DNA from: Anaerolineaceae bacterium
GTDB lineage: Bacteria; Chloroflexota; Anaerolineae; Anaerolineales; Anaerolineaceae
DNA: 7,026 nt
Reading direction: 5' to 3'
NCBI GenBank assembly: GCA_014860845.1
Contig: JACZIY010000265.1
Span: 1 to 7,026 of the forward strand
Made by a program: the position numbers and the translations under genes. The first letter of the stretch is position 1, and each line of letters opens with the position of its first letter. Positions 5,459 to 7,026 of this stretch are shown one piece after another. Below the pieces are notes generated by a model. That model searched no databases. It was not told where the DNA came from and saw nothing but the letters and a program-made list of their open reading frames with translations.

Positions 5459-5464
5459 TATAAT
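5459..5464 (+). promoter_or_regulatory. Consensus -10 box immediately before the TPR-protein gene, possible leaderless start
   Basis: A perfect TATAAT begins three bases after the ZIP stop codon, and its last base is 7 bases before the ATG at 5472. Transcription from it would begin at or within a base of the ATG. No -35 of quality is seen. The only purine-rich stretch (AGGG, 5455-5458) is 13 bases from the ATG, too far for an ordinary ribosome site. Confidence 0.5.
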
Positions 5465-5471
5465 TGCCGCT

Positions 5472-6572
5472 ATGAATACAACAGAATTTCAAGAAGACCA
5501 ACCAACTCTGACCAAAGAAAAGAAACCAAAACAAAGAAGGTTTTTATTCATCCTTATTGGGATTGTGATTTTGATAATTGGCAGTGGAGCCGGTTGGTAT
5601 TTTGGATCACAGGAAGGTCAACAGTTACGTACTCAGGAACGAGATAAAGTTGAATTAGAGGTAGTTACGACTCAGTTTGAGTTGGGTGTTCGGGAATTGG
5701 AAGAAGGGCGCTATGAAAATGCCAGAAAGCGATTCGAATATGTGATTCGAATTAAACCAGATTTTCCAGGTGCCCAGGAGAAACTAACACAAGTTCTGAT
5801 TGCACAATCGATCGTCAATACACCCACACCAGTGCCTGTACCTACTCTCACGCCAACTCCAGACTTCCGTGGTGAGCAGGAATTGTTCGATGAAGCCTGG
5901 CAATTTATTCTAGTAGAAGATTGGGATAACGCAATTTATACACTCGATCTGTTACGCGATAAGAATTTACAATTTAACCCCGTTCAAGTTGATGGCATGT
6001 ACTATATTGCATTACGCAATCGGGGAGTTAGAAGAATTCTTCAAGAAGGTAGTCTTGAACCTGGCATGTATGATCTTGCACTGAGTGAGCGTTTTGCTCC
6101 GCTTGATAATGATGCAGATGGATACCGGACCTGGGCAAGATATTACCTGACTGGTGCCAGTTATTGGGGAATTGATTGGTCACAGGTTGTTTCCATATTT
6201 GCCCAAATTTACCCTTCCTTCCCTAATTTGCACGATAGCTCCGGGATGACAGCGCAGGAAAGATATCGTGTCGGATTAATAAAATGGGGAGACGCTTTGG
6301 CGTTGCAGGAAGAATATTGTCTGGCACAAGAGAAATATGACCTCTCATTTATGCTTTTTGTGGATGAAAGTGTAGCCCCAGCAGCTACAGCAATTTATGA
6401 GGCTTGTGAAAAGTCCAAAGAACCAGAAGAAACAGAAGCACCACCTGTCACTCAAACACCAACACCAACGCTTTCAATCACCTCCGAAACACCTGTGGTG
6501 ACTGAAGAAACACCAGTACCAACTGAAGGGACAGACGGTACTCCTAATCCAGGTGGAACTCCTACCCCATAA
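5472..6572 (+). CDS. Single-pass membrane protein with TPR-like repeats and Thr-Pro-rich linkers
   Basis: This 366-residue protein has no enzymatic motif that I recognise. Residues 1-23 are charged and basic near the membrane (KEKKPKQRR), and one transmembrane helix spans about 24-45. By the positive-inside rule the rest lies outside the cytoplasm. A TPR-like helical pair covers about 66-100 (FELGVRELEEGRYENARKRF, then RIKPDFPGA). A Thr-Pro linker (117-130) leads to a second helical region (about 135-315) with further TPR-like pieces near 140-163 and 264-292. The C-terminal tail (about 318-366) is Thr/Pro/Glu-rich and probably disordered. Such proteins are common in Anaerolineae, but that comparison is from memory. 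TPR proteins usually act as assembly or binding scaffolds; the partner is unknown. The spacing (15 bases after ZIP, 7 before the CopD-like gene) allows one operon, although a -10 directly before its ATG suggests its own promoter. Confidence 0.8.
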   Translation: MNTTEFQEDQPTLTKEKKPKQRRFLFILIGIVILIIGSGAGWYFGSQEGQQLRTQERDKVELEVVTTQFELGVRELEEGRYENARKRFEYVIRIKPDFPGAQEKLTQVLIAQSIVNTPTPVPVPTLTPTPDFRGEQELFDEAWQFILVEDWDNAIYTLDLLRDKNLQFNPVQVDGMYYIALRNRGVRRILQEGSLEPGMYDLALSERFAPLDNDADGYRTWARYYLTGASYWGIDWSQVVSIFAQIYPSFPNLHDSSGMTAQERYRVGLIKWGDALALQEEYCLAQEKYDLSFMLFVDESVAPAATAIYEACEKSKEPEETEAPPVTQTPTPTLSITSETPVVTEETPVPTEGTDGTPNPGGTPTP

Positions 6573-6579
6573 GGTCAAG

Positions 6580-7026
6580 ATGACAGAATCAATGCCAATC
6601 TGGGCACTTTCTTTTTCTTATTGGATACATATGATCGCCACTGTCATCTGGTTGGGTGGATTGCTTTCAATTACTTTTGTAGTTCTTCCTTTTATTCAGA
6701 AAAAAATGACCGGTGAGGAGAAAGAAAAAATATTATCCAGTCTGCAAAATTATCTAAATCCTTTGGGTTGGTTTTGTTTATTTATCCTGGTGGGAACGGG
6801 TATGTTTCAGATGAGTGCGCATCCTTCGTACCAGGGTTTCCTGGCGATAGATAATAATTGGGCAGTGGCACTATTTATCAAGCATATTTTCATCGTTTTT
6901 ATGGTTATGGCGATGGGATATTTGACCTGGTTTGTATTACCCGGATTGAAGAGAATAGCACTAAAACAGAAGCTCGGAAAAGAAATCGATCACTTCGAAG
7001 TATTACGTTATCGAAATCAGGAAAAA
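6580..7026 (+). CDS. CopD-like multipass membrane protein, C-terminus cut by the window edge
   Basis: Open from ATG at 6580 through the right edge (149 codons, no stop). Three clear hydrophobic segments are visible, at about residues 10-38, 62-77 and 96-121, with cytoplasmic-type basic stretches between and after them. The first contains WIHMIATVIWLGGLL (H17 followed by VIWLGG), the pattern typical of the CopD / YcnJ-type copper-resistance membrane domain. K101-H102 begin the third segment, also usual there. CopD-domain proteins are linked to copper uptake or resistance, but many bacterial members are uncharacterised and metal transport should not be assumed. The start is supported by AAGGTC about four bases upstream and by direct entry into the first helix. 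The gene begins 7 bases after the TPR-protein stop, so co-transcription is likely. Confidence 0.7.
   Translation, partial: MTESMPIWALSFSYWIHMIATVIWLGGLLSITFVVLPFIQKKMTGEEKEKILSSLQNYLNPLGWFCLFILVGTGMFQMSAHPSYQGFLAIDNNWAVALFIKHIFIVFMVMAMGYLTWFVLPGLKRIALKQKLGKEIDHFEVLRYRNQEK

Noticed and set aside
1..7026. CRISPR arrays, insertion sequences, phage genes, toxin-antitoxin pairs or a defence system
   Set aside because: No spaced direct repeats, transposase or integrase motifs or small toxin-like genes were seen; all the space is filled by housekeeping and membrane genes.

Overview
The window is an ordinary-looking stretch of bacterial chromosome, AT-leaning (roughly 40% GC by eye). It carries six complete protein genes, two protein genes cut by the window edges, and one tRNA gene. 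The best taxonomic guess is Chloroflexota, Anaerolineae type. This is an inference from the membrane-anchored TPR-like protein with Thr-Pro-rich linkers and tail, the lipoprotein-type M23 peptidase carrying an HxxxE metal motif, and the overall gene style. No marker gene settles it.

Left arm (1-2533, minus strand): a fused glutamate formiminotransferase/formimidoyl-THF cyclodeaminase gene reads leftward from an extended -10 promoter. It overlaps by 43 bases the start of an M23-family lipoprotein gene that runs off the left edge. The M23 gene contains a perfect 17-bp hairpin in its linker region. The intergenic space to the right holds divergent promoter elements and a 9-bp inverted repeat.

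Centre (2534-4646): an SRAP-family (YedK/HMCES-type) abasic-site protein gene reads rightward. It is followed by a long hairpin, a good sigma70-type promoter, tRNA-Glu(UUC) and a compact terminator. That terminator sits back-to-back with the end of a leftward pair, a Fur-family regulator followed by a short, divergent RsmI-like methyltransferase. The Fur-family gene diverges from a ZIP metal transporter across 91 bases. The two -10 boxes overlap there, and a 7-1-7 inverted repeat of Fur-box type covers the fur -10 and overlaps the ZIP -10. This suggests a self-contained metal-uptake control unit.

Right arm (4647-7026, plus strand): the ZIP transporter, then after 15 bases a TPR-like single-pass membrane protein whose ATG lies 7 nt after a consensus -10 (possibly a leaderless message), then after 7 bases a CopD-like multipass membrane protein cut by the right edge.

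I saw no mobile elements, CRISPR arrays or phage genes, and no clear undescribed multi-gene system. The items most worth a second look are the in-gene perfect hairpin, the fur/ZIP control region, the atypical RsmI and the leaderless start.
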